From contig NZ_CP025407.1 of NCBI RefSeq assembly GCF_002847285.1, positions 4,000,501 to 4,064,500 on the forward strand: 64,000 nucleotides of DNA. The letters run 5' to 3'. The notes under the pieces were generated by a model, which worked only from the letters and a program-made list of their open reading frames with translations, did no database searches and had not been told where the DNA came from. Made by a program: the position numbers and the translations under genes. Numbering within the stretch: position 1 is the stretch's first letter; every line of letters starts with the position of its first letter. Of the stretch, positions 26,541 to 34,992 are shown piece by piece. The stretch comes from Streptomyces sp. CMB-StM0423 (GTDB taxonomy: Bacteria; Actinomycetota; Actinomycetes; Streptomycetales; Streptomycetaceae).

Positions 26541-26924
26541 TCATTCGAGGGAACGGCGGGCGATCTCCCGCAGCCGCGCGGAGAAGACGTCACCGGCGTC
26601 GTCGGAGATCGAGGCGAGGGCGACCATGCTCGTCACGATCACATCGCACAGTTCCTCGCAGATGTCGTCGATGGTGTGGGTCCTGCCCTTCCGCGGATTG
26701 GACCCCAGCAGCCCGTGCACGGCCGCGGCCACCTCCCCGTACTCCTCCCCGACCTTCAGAATCCGCAGCAACCGCCCGGTCCTCCCCTGCACGGGACTCT
26801 CCTCATCCAGCCACGCACACAACCGCTCGATCGTGGTCCAGGTCTCGTCCATCACAGTCCTCAGTACGGGGTCCGACAGATCCGCGGGCGGCGGCAGGGA
26901 GATCGACCCACCGACTTCTTTCAC
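26541..26924 (-). CDS. MazG-like NTP pyrophosphohydrolase domain protein
   Basis: The product has 127 residues, all-alpha. The Mg-binding motifs of the MazG/dUTPase fold are present: EEYGEV in LLRILKVGEEYGEVAAAVHG and EELCDVIVTSM about 30 residues later. Related proteins hydrolyse noncanonical NTPs or (d)NTPs to monophosphates; the substrate is unknown. The GTG at 26924 follows CGGAGG with 6-nt spacing and overlaps the TGA of the upstream RsbW-like gene by 4 bp (GTGA), so they are cotranslated. A longer frame to 26957 would overlap more of that gene. Confidence 0.78.
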   Translation of the reverse strand: MKEVGGSISLPPPADLSDPVLRTVMDETWTTIERLCAWLDEESPVQGRTGRLLRILKVGEEYGEVAAAVHGLLGSNPRKGRTHTIDDICEELCDVIVTSMVALASISDDAGDVFSARLREIARRSLE

Positions 26925-27358
26925 GAGCCGCCTCCGAAGACATCGACGTCCGCCCACACCCGCTTACCCCACGGCATCGGCTCGGCCCCCCACGCGGCAG
27001 AGAACCCGGCCACCGCGGCCAGCCCCCGCCCCGACTCGTCGTCCCGGCCCGCCTCGACGACCCTGGGCATGGCCCTGGACCGGTCGACCACGGCCACCCG
27101 CACACGCCGCGGCCCGACCCGGGACACCTTGACGTGCACGACCTCCAGCCGCGCGTGCCGCACGGCGTTGGTCACCAACTCGCTCACGACGAGACACGCG
27201 TCCTCGGCCCCGGCCTCCAGCGCCCACGCCCGCAGCGAGGCGGAGACAAGCCTGCGCGCCCTCGCCACGGAAGCCTCGGTGCGCGGCAGAGTCACGCTGT
27301 AGGCAGGCAGATCACAGGCGGTCGGCTCGGTCACCCTCGTCACGTGTGTTTCGTGCAT
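26921..27358 (-). CDS. RsbW-like ATP-binding (anti-sigma/GHKL) protein
   Basis: The product has 145 residues, a single HATPase_c_2 domain of the kind very frequent in Streptomyces. The N-box is SELVTNAVRHARLE and the G-box GRGLAAVAGFSAAWG. Members are serine kinases that bind sigma factors or their antagonists, though many have unknown targets. ATG start with a weak ribosome-binding site. It is translationally coupled to the MazG-like gene, which is an unusual pairing. Confidence 0.85.
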   Translation of the reverse strand: MHETHVTRVTEPTACDLPAYSVTLPRTEASVARARRLVSASLRAWALEAGAEDACLVVSELVTNAVRHARLEVVHVKVSRVGPRRVRVAVVDRSRAMPRVVEAGRDDESGRGLAAVAGFSAAWGAEPMPWGKRVWADVDVFGGGS

Positions 27359-27437
27359 GGGCAGAACCTAGGGGCGCGCTACGTGACCGGACAGGGACGC
27401 TCTGTGCCATTCTCCGGCCCGGGTGGGACGCGGTGTC

Positions 27438-28652
27438 CTACCCGTCCACGCGCAGCCGGGCGGCCAGTTCGGTGATGGGGGCCGTGCGGCGGGGTTCGCG
27501 GGTGCGGAGGTCGGTGACCAACTGGCGGGTCGTGCCGTGGTAGCGCATCCACTCCGGGGCGTCCCGTTCGGCGGCCAGCAGGGCGTCGGTCGCGCGGGCG
27601 TCCTGGGCGAGGTTCGCGTAGGCGAGTGCGCGGTCGACGTGGAAGCGGGCGCGCCAGGTGGGGGGCAGGGTGCGTACGCCCGGGATCGTGCGGGCGGCGG
27701 TGACGGCCTCATGGCTCTTGTCCATCTCCACCAGGAAGTTGACCTTCGCCACGCCCGCGTTGGCCGGTCCGAAGGGGGTGGCGTAGTCGAGCCGGTCCTC
27801 GCCGATGCGCGCGGCGGCGGCCGAGGCAAGGCGCAGCAGGTCCTCCACCCGGTCGTAGCGGGCCTCGCCCTGCCGCGCGCAGGCCGTGGCCGCGCGGAGC
27901 AGCAGGATCCCCCACAGCGACAACTCGACGGGCCGCGACCGGAAACCCGGGTCGATCGCGTCGGCCTGGGCCAGCGCGACGTGTTCCGCGTCCTCCAGCC
28001 GGCCCTGCCGGGTGAGGATCCACGCCAGCGTCGAGGCGCCGATGGCCTCCAGGTACGGGTCGTCCGAGCGGCGGGCCGCGTCCGTCGCCCGCTCCATCGC
28101 GGTGAACGCGGCGTCCTCCTTGCCCAGCGCGGCGAGCGTGGTCGCCGCGACCTGGTACGCCTCGGCGAGCACCGCGCAGGCCGCCGACCGGGCGGTGCCC
28201 TGCTGCACGTCCACCGCGGCGCGGGCGTCGCGGATCAACTGCGGGAGCAGCGCGCCGATCTCGCCGATGTGGCCGTCCCGCCGGATGCGTTCCGTGGCGC
28301 GCAGCGCGGCCCGCAGCGCGCTCAGCGTCGGCGGGTCCTCGGGGTCCGGCTCCTCGCCGAACAGGTCCGACACGGGGGCCACGGCCTGCCGCAGAGCGAG
28401 GACCGAGGGGGCGTCGCCTTCTGCGTGCGCTTCGAAGGTGGTGGGCTGGCCGACGAGCGCGGAGGTCTCGACGTCGAGCGCGCGCGCCAGCCTGTTGAGC
28501 GTGGACAGCCGGGCGGAGTGGCGCCGGTTCTGCTCCAGCTTCCGTACGGTGTCGACCGAGACGCCCGCGCGCTCCGCGAGCCCCTCCTGCGTCAACTCCC
28601 GCCGCACCCGCAGCCGCCCGACCCGGTCACCGATGGTCTCGCCGTACAACAT
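27438..28652 (-). CDS. XRE-type HTH regulator with TPR-like region
   Basis: The product has 404 residues. The Cro/CI-type HTH is at the N-terminus (GDRVGRLRVRRELTQEGLAERAG, then VSVDTVRKLEQNRR). The rest is helical, with tetratricopeptide-like features (LAEAYQVAATTLAALG, ASTLAWILTRQGRLEDAEHVAL). This is the arrangement of peptide- or protein-sensing regulators in actinobacteria. The ATG at 28652 follows GGAGG with 5-nt spacing. It is divergent from a remnant ORF at 28722. Its target is unknown. Confidence 0.85.
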   Translation of the reverse strand: MLYGETIGDRVGRLRVRRELTQEGLAERAGVSVDTVRKLEQNRRHSARLSTLNRLARALDVETSALVGQPTTFEAHAEGDAPSVLALRQAVAPVSDLFGEEPDPEDPPTLSALRAALRATERIRRDGHIGEIGALLPQLIRDARAAVDVQQGTARSAACAVLAEAYQVAATTLAALGKEDAAFTAMERATDAARRSDDPYLEAIGASTLAWILTRQGRLEDAEHVALAQADAIDPGFRSRPVELSLWGILLLRAATACARQGEARYDRVEDLLRLASAAAARIGEDRLDYATPFGPANAGVAKVNFLVEMDKSHEAVTAARTIPGVRTLPPTWRARFHVDRALAYANLAQDARATDALLAAERDAPEWMRYHGTTRQLVTDLRTREPRRTAPITELAARLRVDG

Positions 28653-28721
28653 GGACACCTCCGCGGTGCGGATTCCCCTCCCCACGCTACCGCTCGCGTC
28701 CGACACCTGGAGGAACCAGGC

Positions 28722-28956
28722 ATGACCGCACCCTCGATCGAGCTTCGCGCCGCCGCCAGCCTGCCAACCGTCCGCAGTGACCTGCTCGACATCTACGCCG
28801 CCGTCCGCGCCCGGGGACGTCGACACGGACAGCAACGGGCACAACGGCTTCCTCACCCCGGCCCAGGGCGCCGCCGTGGCGGTGCGCCTGGCGACCCTCG
28901 GCCACGACGGCCCGACCGGCGGGTTCTTCAGCGCGGACGGGCCGCTTCCCTGGTAG
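28722..28956 (+). pseudogene. Remnant fusion: GNAT N-terminus joined out of frame to SDR C-terminus
   Basis: ATG 28722, after GGAGGAACC, starts MTAPSIELRAAASLP and continues VRSDLLDIYAAVRA, like the first 30 residues of a GNAT acetyltransferase. From 28816, in another frame, comes DVDTDSNGHNGFLTPAQGAA, then VAVRLATLGHDGPTGGFF and DGPLPW. That is the C-terminal tail of a short-chain dehydrogenase, ending at TAG 28954-28956. Two gene ends have therefore been brought together by a deletion near 28812. Neither product would be functional. Confidence 0.65.
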
Positions 28957-28977
28957 CCCGCGGGCCCCGACCGGGCC

Positions 28978-29967
28978 TCAGTAGACGATGCTCAGCGCCG
29001 AGAGGTCCGTTTCCAGTTCGGTGTCCGTGACCTCGCCGTCCTCGACCGTGAAGCGGAAGGCCACCTGGGGGCGGCCGTTCTGGACCCACACCAGACCCGC
29101 GGCGCCGTCGATGAGCGCGGGGATCGGGGTCCAGGTGCGTACCGTGCAGACGCGGGTGACCGACTCCGTGCCGCGGACCTCCGTGGTGCCGATGACGGCG
29201 TCGCCGCCGCGGTGTTCCGCCGGGGCGGGGTGCGGGGCGGCGTCGCCGGCGGAGCCGTGCGAGCCGTGCGAGCCGTGCGAGCCGTGCGAGGTGTGCGAGC
29301 CGTGCGAGCCGTGCGAGCCGTGGGAGGCGGGCGGGGTGTCCGACCGGGGGCGGCGGTCGGGGTGGTTGGGGTCCAGGGCCGTCAGCATGGCCCGGAAGTC
29401 GCCCCCGCGGGACGCCGCGAGGAACGCGCCCGCGATGTCCGCGCCGGTCGTCGCCCCGGCGTCCATGCCGGAGCCGAACGGGCCGCCCCTGTCGTAGCCG
29501 CTCCCGCCGTATCCGGCCGCCGCCGCGCCGGGACGGCGGGCGCTGCCCGCCAGCTCGCGGTTCGCCAGCGCCGCCAGCGCCGCGATCTCCTCGAACGGCG
29601 CCGCGAACATGTCCTGGAGCACGTACGCCAGCCGCTCGGGCGGCAGCAGCGTCTCGCACACGACCAGCAGCGTCACGCGTACGGACCGGGGGAGGTCCGC
29701 CGGCGCTCCGCTCACTGCAGGCGTCTCCACGACCGGCCCCGACCGGAGCACATGCAGCGTGACCTGCGCGACGGTCGTGCGCAGGCAGCCCTCAAGGCCG
29801 TCCGCCGCCACGCCCTCGGCACCGGCGGCACCCGGCGCGCGGCCTCCCAGCCTCGTCCACTCCTCCCGGCCCGCCTCCTCGGCGGGGCCGAGCAGCCGGT
29901 ACGCCAGCGGGCGCAGGCCGGGGCGGTCGGTCTCGAAACGTTCGGCCAGCCAGTCGTGTTCGTCCAT
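28978..29967 (-). CDS. Degenerate ECF sigma-factor-like protein with (GSH)n repeat
   Basis: The product has 329 residues. The N-terminal part keeps traces of sigma region 2 (RPLAYRLLGPAEEA) and region 4 (LPPERLAYVLQDMFAAPFEEIAAL). The acidic region-2 core and the HTH recognition helix are altered or shortened (ALANRELAGSARRPG). A Ser-His-Gly tandem repeat follows at about residues 214-239, encoded by eight 9-bp units at 29252-29323. A SnoaL-like domain ends the protein (VQNGRPQVAFRFTVEDGEV). It therefore looks like an ECF41/56-type sigma factor that has lost DNA binding. The ATG at 29967 follows GAGAGGAC. Confidence 0.7.
   Translation of the reverse strand: MDEHDWLAERFETDRPGLRPLAYRLLGPAEEAGREEWTRLGGRAPGAAGAEGVAADGLEGCLRTTVAQVTLHVLRSGPVVETPAVSGAPADLPRSVRVTLLVVCETLLPPERLAYVLQDMFAAPFEEIAALAALANRELAGSARRPGAAAAGYGGSGYDRGGPFGSGMDAGATTGADIAGAFLAASRGGDFRAMLTALDPNHPDRRPRSDTPPASHGSHGSHGSHTSHGSHGSHGSHGSAGDAAPHPAPAEHRGGDAVIGTTEVRGTESVTRVCTVRTWTPIPALIDGAAGLVWVQNGRPQVAFRFTVEDGEVTDTELETDLSALSIVY
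29252..29323 (-). repeat. 9-bp tandem repeat, eight units
   Basis: Eight consecutive copies of GAGCCGTGC (one GAGGTGTGC, last GAGCCGTGG), encoding Ser-His-Gly on the minus strand. The length is a multiple of three, so copy-number change would not break the frame. Confidence 0.9.
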
Positions 29968-30111
29968 CCGGTCGAGTCCTCTCGGCGACACCTTCGTCCT
30001 GATGACAGTCGCGAGCGGGCCGATGTGACCGCGGAGGCGAAATGCCGGAAAGCCGGGCGTGCGGGCCGGAATACGCAATTCCGGCCCGTACGCCCGCCAC
30101 CGGAAGCGCCG

Positions 30112-30747
30112 TCAGCCGCGCGTGCCCCACCAGTCCCGCGCCACGTACGCCGGCCGCCACTCGTCGCGGTACGCCGCGCGCACCGGCTCCGGCAGGATCG
30201 CCAGCGTCGCCGCCAGGGTCTCGTCGTCCGCGCCCTCCAGCATCCACGCCGTCAGCACCGGCCCGTCGGCCCCGCCCTTGGCCGCGTGCACGCCGCCGAA
30301 GTGCAGCAACTGCGCCGGGGTCAGCGTCCGTTCGATCAGCGGCAGCGTGACGTCCTCCTCGTGCGTGAGGTGCGCGTTGAGCTTCACGGCCAGTTCGTCC
30401 GCCAGCCCCGCCAGCCGCTCCGGGCCCGTCTCGCGGTCGGCCAGGGCGGCGTCGACCGCGTCGAGGAGGGGGTCGATCTGGGCGTGTTCGTCTTCCATGG
30501 CGTCGACGACGGCAAGGTCGTCGGGACGGTTCTCCAGGGCTTCGCGGAGCGGTGGCCACAGGGCCTCGTCCTCGGCGGTGTGGTGGATGTGCAGGACCTT
30601 CTTGAAAAGTTCCCAGCCGGCCGCGGCGGCGAGGATGCGCCGCGGCTCGTCGTCGGTGCGTACGGTCGCCTTCGCGATGTGCTCCAGGTCGCGGCGGAGC
30701 GCGTGGTGCATCGCGTACATCAGCGTGAAGTCGATGGTGTCGCTCAT
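30112..30747 (-). CDS. Hemerythrin HHE-domain protein
   Basis: The product has 211 residues, four-helix bundle. Di-iron ligand histidines and acids are visible: HHALRRDLEHI, VLHIHHTAEDEALW, DEHAQIDP and LNAHLTHEEDVTLP. Such proteins bind O2 or NO or sense iron. The C-terminal 60 residues (ILPEPVRAAYRDEWRPAYVARDWWG) are an extension found in many Streptomyces members. The ATG at 30747 follows GGGAGAA with 6-nt spacing. Confidence 0.9.
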   Translation of the reverse strand: MSDTIDFTLMYAMHHALRRDLEHIAKATVRTDDEPRRILAAAAGWELFKKVLHIHHTAEDEALWPPLREALENRPDDLAVVDAMEDEHAQIDPLLDAVDAALADRETGPERLAGLADELAVKLNAHLTHEEDVTLPLIERTLTPAQLLHFGGVHAAKGGADGPVLTAWMLEGADDETLAATLAILPEPVRAAYRDEWRPAYVARDWWGTRG

Positions 30748-30937
30748 GGTCGGTTCTCCCTTGCTCACCCCTAATGACGGGACAGCCCCGCGGAGTGTGA
30801 GGCGGCGCGGCGAGGTCGGCCGGAAAGGGGTGCTGGCTGCACCGCGGAGCCGGGTGCTAGGCCCATGTCCCCCCGGGCGGCGGGTCCTTAGCGTCGGAAA
30901 GCCCCCCGACCCGGCGCAAGGCAAGGAGAGCACCCGC

Positions 30938-32575
30938 ATGTCCGCATCCACCCGCCGCGGCCTGCTGCGCGCAGGCGCCGCCGCCGCCGTGGCCGCACCG
31001 GCCGCGTACGCCGCACCGCAGGCGCACGCCGCGCCGCAACCCGCCGCCGCCGAGACAGGAGCCGGAACCGCTTTCGGCCCCGTGACCGTACGCCCCGACG
31101 ACCCCCGCTACGCCTCCCTCCGGCTCCGCGGATACAACCACCGCCACGCCTCCCACCCCTCCCGGATCCGCCTCGTCGGCACCACCGCCGACGTCGTCCG
31201 CGCCGTGGCCGACGCCTTACGGACCGGGGGCCGCGTCGCCGTGCGCAGCGGGGGGCACTGCTTCGAGGACTTCGTCGACCGCCCAGACACCGACGTGATC
31301 ATCGACATGAGCGGCATGCGCGACGTCGGCTACGACCCCGGGCGCCGCGCCTTCGCCGTCGAGGCCGGCGCCACCCTCGCCGAGGCGTACCGGCGGCTCT
31401 TCCTCGGCTGGGGCGTCACCGTGCCCGGCGGTACCTGCACCGGCGTGGGCGCCGGGGGGCACGTCGCGGGCGGCGGGTACGGCGCGCTGTGCCGGCTGTA
31501 CGGACTGACGGTGGACCACCTGTACGCCGTCGAGGTCGTCGTCGCCGACCGGTCGGGCCGGGCGCGCAGCGTCGTCGCCACCCGGGAGCCGTCGGACCCG
31601 CACCGCGACCTGTGGTGGGCGCACACCGGCGGCGGGGGCGGCAGCTTCGGCGTCGTCACCCGCTACTGGTTCCGCTCCCCGGGCGCCCCCCGGAACGCCG
31701 AGCCCGGGGACCTGCTGCCGCGCCCGCCCGCCACCGTCCTCACGTACTCCCTCACCTGGCGCTGGGCCGACCTGGACGAGGACTCCTTCGGCACCCTCAT
31801 GCGCAACTACGCCCGCTGGGGCGAGCGCAACTCCGCCCCCGGCTCCCCCGCCGCCGCGCTCTACGGCGAGTTCGCCATGACCACCTCGCCGGGCGGGACC
31901 CTCGGCATCGCCGGCCAGGTCGCCGCGGGCGACACCGCCGCGCGCCGGCTGCTGGACGACCTCCAGGGCGCGCTGACCGGCAGCCGGGGCGTACCGCGGC
32001 CCGAGCGGGAGGCCGCGACGCTGCCGTGGCTCTCCGCGACGCTGGCGCACAGCGGCGCCGACGCCGTCCCCTTCGCCAGCCGCATGAAGATCAAGTCGGG
32101 CTACCGCCGCCGCGGTTTCTCCGCCGCCCAGCTCACCACCCTCTACCGCGGCCTCACCGACCCCGCGTACGACAACCCCTTCGGCAGCGTCTTCATCAAC
32201 ACCTACGGCGGCCAGGTCAACGCCGTCTCCCCCGGCGCGACCGCGATGCCGCACCGCGACTCCGTCTTCCTCGCCGGCTTCCTCACCGGCTGGACGGGCG
32301 AGGGCGAGGACGAGCGGCAACTGAGGTGGCTGCGCAAGCTGTACGGCAGGCTGTACGCGCAGTCGGGCGGCGTACCGGCGGGCCGGGACGACAGCGGGAC
32401 GTTCATCAACTACCCGGACAACGACCTGGCGGACCCGGCCCACAACACCTCCGGCACACCCTGGCACACGCTGTACTTCGGCAAGGACGGCTACGCACGG
32501 CTGCAGCGCGCCAAGGAGCGCTGGGACCCGCGCAACGTCTTCCACCACGGGCTGTCCGTACGGCCACTGACATGA
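30938..32575 (+). CDS. Tat-exported berberine-bridge-type FAD oxidase
   Basis: The product has 545 residues. A twin-arginine signal (STRRGLLRAGAAAAVAAPAA) leads the FAD-linked oxidase domain. The covalent-FAD His is in RSGGHCFED (about residue 106). A Cys in GGTCTGVGAGGHVAGGG (about 166) suggests bicovalent FAD as in oligosaccharide oxidases. The BBE C-terminal domain is present with NYPDNDLAD and ERWDPRNVFHHGLSV. Typical members oxidise sugars, alcohols or secondary metabolites. Leu94 is encoded by TTA (31217-31219), so expression may depend on bldA. ATG 30938 after AAGGAG. Confidence 0.9.
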   Translation: MSASTRRGLLRAGAAAAVAAPAAYAAPQAHAAPQPAAAETGAGTAFGPVTVRPDDPRYASLRLRGYNHRHASHPSRIRLVGTTADVVRAVADALRTGGRVAVRSGGHCFEDFVDRPDTDVIIDMSGMRDVGYDPGRRAFAVEAGATLAEAYRRLFLGWGVTVPGGTCTGVGAGGHVAGGGYGALCRLYGLTVDHLYAVEVVVADRSGRARSVVATREPSDPHRDLWWAHTGGGGGSFGVVTRYWFRSPGAPRNAEPGDLLPRPPATVLTYSLTWRWADLDEDSFGTLMRNYARWGERNSAPGSPAAALYGEFAMTTSPGGTLGIAGQVAAGDTAARRLLDDLQGALTGSRGVPRPEREAATLPWLSATLAHSGADAVPFASRMKIKSGYRRRGFSAAQLTTLYRGLTDPAYDNPFGSVFINTYGGQVNAVSPGATAMPHRDSVFLAGFLTGWTGEGEDERQLRWLRKLYGRLYAQSGGVPAGRDDSGTFINYPDNDLADPAHNTSGTPWHTLYFGKDGYARLQRAKERWDPRNVFHHGLSVRPLT

Positions 32576-32582
32576 TCGGCGC

Positions 32583-33170
32583 ATGAAGGTACTCGTGATC
32601 GGTGCGACCGGAACGGTCGGCAGTGCTGTCGTCAGCGTGCTGGGGGAGGCTTCCCACGACGTCGTGAAGGCGTCGCGCAGCGGTCCCGTGCGGGTGGACC
32701 TGGAGGATCCCGCCACGCTCGACGGGCTCTTCGACGCCGTGCCGGACCTCGACGCGCTGGTGTGCTGTGCGGCCAGTGGCCCGCTGGTGGACCTGGGTTC
32801 CGTGACCGACGACGAGTTCGCCGCGGGGGTACGGGGCAAGCTCCTCGGCCAGGTCGCCCTCGCCCGGCGGGCGATGCACCGGCTCCCGGACGGCGGCTCC
32901 GTCACGCTGACCGGCGGCACGTTCGCCGCGCCGCTGGCCGGCGGGTCGCTGGGGGCCCTGGTCAACGCCGGTCTGGAGGGCTTCGTACGCAACGCGGCCG
33001 CCGAGCTGCCGCGGAACCTGCGGATCAACCTCATCAGCCCGGGGTGGATCACGGAGACGCTGGAGAGCCTGGGCATGGACCCGGCGGGCGGCACGCCCGC
33101 CGCGGAGGTGGCGCGGGCGTACGCGGAGGCGGTGACGGGCACCGCGCAGGGGCTGACCATCCGGCCGTGA
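32583..33170 (+). CDS. Short-chain dehydrogenase/reductase-like protein
   Basis: The product has 195 residues. The NAD(P)-binding motif is at the N-terminus (VLVIGATGTVGSAVV), with a Rossmann fold continuing to ISPGWITETL. The usual Tyr-X3-Lys catalytic pair is missing: the position reads GGSLGALVNAGLEGF, so it belongs to a short, atypical group whose catalytic role is uncertain. It starts 7 bp after the BBE oxidase stop, so the two may be cotranscribed and act on the same metabolite. Confidence 0.8.
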   Translation: MKVLVIGATGTVGSAVVSVLGEASHDVVKASRSGPVRVDLEDPATLDGLFDAVPDLDALVCCAASGPLVDLGSVTDDEFAAGVRGKLLGQVALARRAMHRLPDGGSVTLTGGTFAAPLAGGSLGALVNAGLEGFVRNAAAELPRNLRINLISPGWITETLESLGMDPAGGTPAAEVARAYAEAVTGTAQGLTIRP

Positions 33171-33243
33171 CAGGGGGCGGCCGGGCGGCGGCCCGGGAGT
33201 CGGGACTCGGAGGCCGGCGCGCGGCGCTCGTACGATCGATTCC

Positions 33244-34173
33244 ATGCTGACGCCGCCGACTTCCGTGACCGACCAGGATATTCTGCAGGCGGTGGCCGGG
33301 CACTGGCTGCCGGAGGCGGACGAAGTGGCGCACCTGCCGTGGGGCTTCGGGGCGTACCACTGGCGGGTGGCCGGCGGCGGGACGGTGCTCTTCGCGACGC
33401 TGGACGCGCTCGCGCCGCGGCACTCGGCGGCGTCGCTGGAGGCGGCGTACGCGGGGGCGGCGGCGCTGGCGGCGGGCGGGCTGGAGTCGGTGTGCGCACC
33501 GCTGCGGGCGAAGTCCGGGACGGTAGCCGGGGCGTTCACGGTGCCGTACGGGGACGGGGCGTTGAGCGTCACGCCGTGGGTCGAGGGCCGTACGCCGACG
33601 GAGGCGGAGGCGGCAGAACCGGCGCACGCGGCGGAGGTCGTACGCGCCCTGCGTACCCTGCACGCCACCGCCGTCCTGCCGCCGGCGCTGCCCGTCTGGG
33701 CGCCGCGGGTCGGCCCCGGGTTCGCGGCCGGCCTCCGGGCCCGTACCGCGGAGCCCTGGACGTCGGGACCGCTCGCCGAGGAGGCCCGCGCAGCCCTCGC
33801 CGCCCACGGCGACGCCATCGCCCGCTGGACGGACCGCTATCTGCACCTCGCCGGGGCCGCCCGCGCCGGCCGCGCCCCGTGGGTCCCCACCCACGGCGAG
33901 CCGCACCACGCCAACCAGCTCCTCACCCCCGCGGGCCTGCGCTTCGTCGACTGGGAGTCGCTGGCCCTGGCCCCGCGCGAGCGCGACTACGCCGACGTAC
34001 CGCCCGCCCTGCGGGACGCACTCGACCCGGACCCGGCGATGCTGGAGCTGTTCGCGCTGGACTGGCGGCTGTCCGAACTCGACGAGTACGTCCGCTGGTT
34101 CACCGCGCCGCACACGGGCACGGCGGACGACCGCACGGCGCTGGCCGATCTGTACCAGGAACTTGCGGGATGA
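33244..34173 (+). CDS. APH-fold phosphotransferase family protein
   Basis: The product has 309 residues of the aminoglycoside phosphotransferase / choline kinase superfamily. The catalytic loop reads WVPTHGEPHHANQLL, with the metal-binding Asp in LRFVDWESLALAPRERDY. The usual catalytic HGD reads HGE, a substitution seen in some members and one that may lower or alter kinase activity. The N-terminal lobe is short (WRVAGGGTVLFATLD). It could phosphorylate a small molecule or confer resistance, but this cannot be told. ATG start, 73 bp after the SDR gene. Confidence 0.8.
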   Translation: MLTPPTSVTDQDILQAVAGHWLPEADEVAHLPWGFGAYHWRVAGGGTVLFATLDALAPRHSAASLEAAYAGAAALAAGGLESVCAPLRAKSGTVAGAFTVPYGDGALSVTPWVEGRTPTEAEAAEPAHAAEVVRALRTLHATAVLPPALPVWAPRVGPGFAAGLRARTAEPWTSGPLAEEARAALAAHGDAIARWTDRYLHLAGAARAGRAPWVPTHGEPHHANQLLTPAGLRFVDWESLALAPRERDYADVPPALRDALDPDPAMLELFALDWRLSELDEYVRWFTAPHTGTADDRTALADLYQELAG

Positions 34174-34259
34174 TTCCCCGCCCGTACCCGGGATACTGCG
34201 GAGAAAGCTCCCCGCCTCCCTGAGGTGGAGCGGGGGACCCGCAGGGCGACGGGCAGTTG

Positions 34260-34925
34260 ATGACCATGATGCGCGCCACCGGGACGGCCACGACATCGGC
34301 GTCGGAAATCGTGTACGTACAGGGCTGGATCCCCGCGGCGGTCCTCTTCGCCTTCGTCTTCGCGTACGTCGCCTACACGGACGGCGGGTGGAACGTCGCC
34401 GCCGGTGTGGCCATCCTCGTGGTGACGGGCCTGTTCGCGTTCCTCGTGTGGGAGTCGCTGACGGACTATCCGCTGGCGTACAAGCACGGCGACCGTCCGA
34501 CCCTGGACGTGCGGGGGACGGGCCTGTACCAGGTCTGGGACCTGGCACCCGGAGAGAGTGTGAGCACCGTCCTGGCGGCCGGCGGCGGCTCCGACGCCGA
34601 AAAGCTCGCCGGCACCGTGAGCGTCGGCCACGGCTGCGAGGCGGCGCGCGTCCAGTGGCGCGTCAGCGCCGGCGACCCGGCCGACGAGGCGTCCGCCGGC
34701 ATCTCCCGGGCCGACGCGCCGCTGGCGTCGGGGACGTTCGGCGAAGGAGAGCGGCGCGGGCTCGGCGACGTGCCGCTGCGGCCGGAGCCGCCGGCCGCGG
34801 TGCTGCTGACCGCGGTGCGCCTGGACGACGCGACCTGTGACACGACGCTGACGTGGGAGAACCCCGGGTTCGAGGGCCCGGGGCACGGCGAGTTCCGCTT
34901 CGTCTTCCCGATGCCCAGCGAGTGA
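34260..34925 (+). CDS. Membrane protein of unknown function
   Basis: The product has 221 residues. Two adjacent transmembrane helices near residues 20-67 (AAVLFAFVFAYVAY and VAAGVAILVVTGLFAFLVW) are followed by a soluble domain of about 150 residues with two Cys and no catalytic motif I recognise. ATG 34260 is preceded by weak Shine-Dalgarno sequence; a TTG at 34257 and an ATG at 34266 are alternatives. It is convergent with the chitinase gene, across a strong hairpin. Confidence 0.6.
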   Translation: MTMMRATGTATTSASEIVYVQGWIPAAVLFAFVFAYVAYTDGGWNVAAGVAILVVTGLFAFLVWESLTDYPLAYKHGDRPTLDVRGTGLYQVWDLAPGESVSTVLAAGGGSDAEKLAGTVSVGHGCEAARVQWRVSAGDPADEASAGISRADAPLASGTFGEGERRGLGDVPLRPEPPAAVLLTAVRLDDATCDTTLTWENPGFEGPGHGEFRFVFPMPSE

Positions 34926-34937
34926 CATGGGGGGGGG

Positions 34938-34973
34938 GACGGGCGGGCCCGCCGGGGAGGCGGGCCCGCCGTC
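34938..34973. terminator. Bidirectional terminator hairpin
   Basis: Arms GACGGGCGGGCCCGCC and GGCGGGCCCGCCGTC around loop GGGGA, right between the convergent stops of the membrane protein and the chitinase gene. A run of ten G on its 5' side is notable. Confidence 0.75.
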
Positions 34974-34992
34974 TTGCGGGACGGGATGCGGG

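Noticed and set aside
29212..29340. Cys-rich (EPC)n peptide on the plus strand
   Set aside because: It is only the complement of the Ser-His-Gly repeat in the sigma-like gene, with no ribosome-binding site or start.
23233..33170. A secondary-metabolite gene cluster around the LAL regulator and BBE oxidase
   Set aside because: No PKS, NRPS, terpene or RiPP core enzymes lie in the window; the genes look unrelated.
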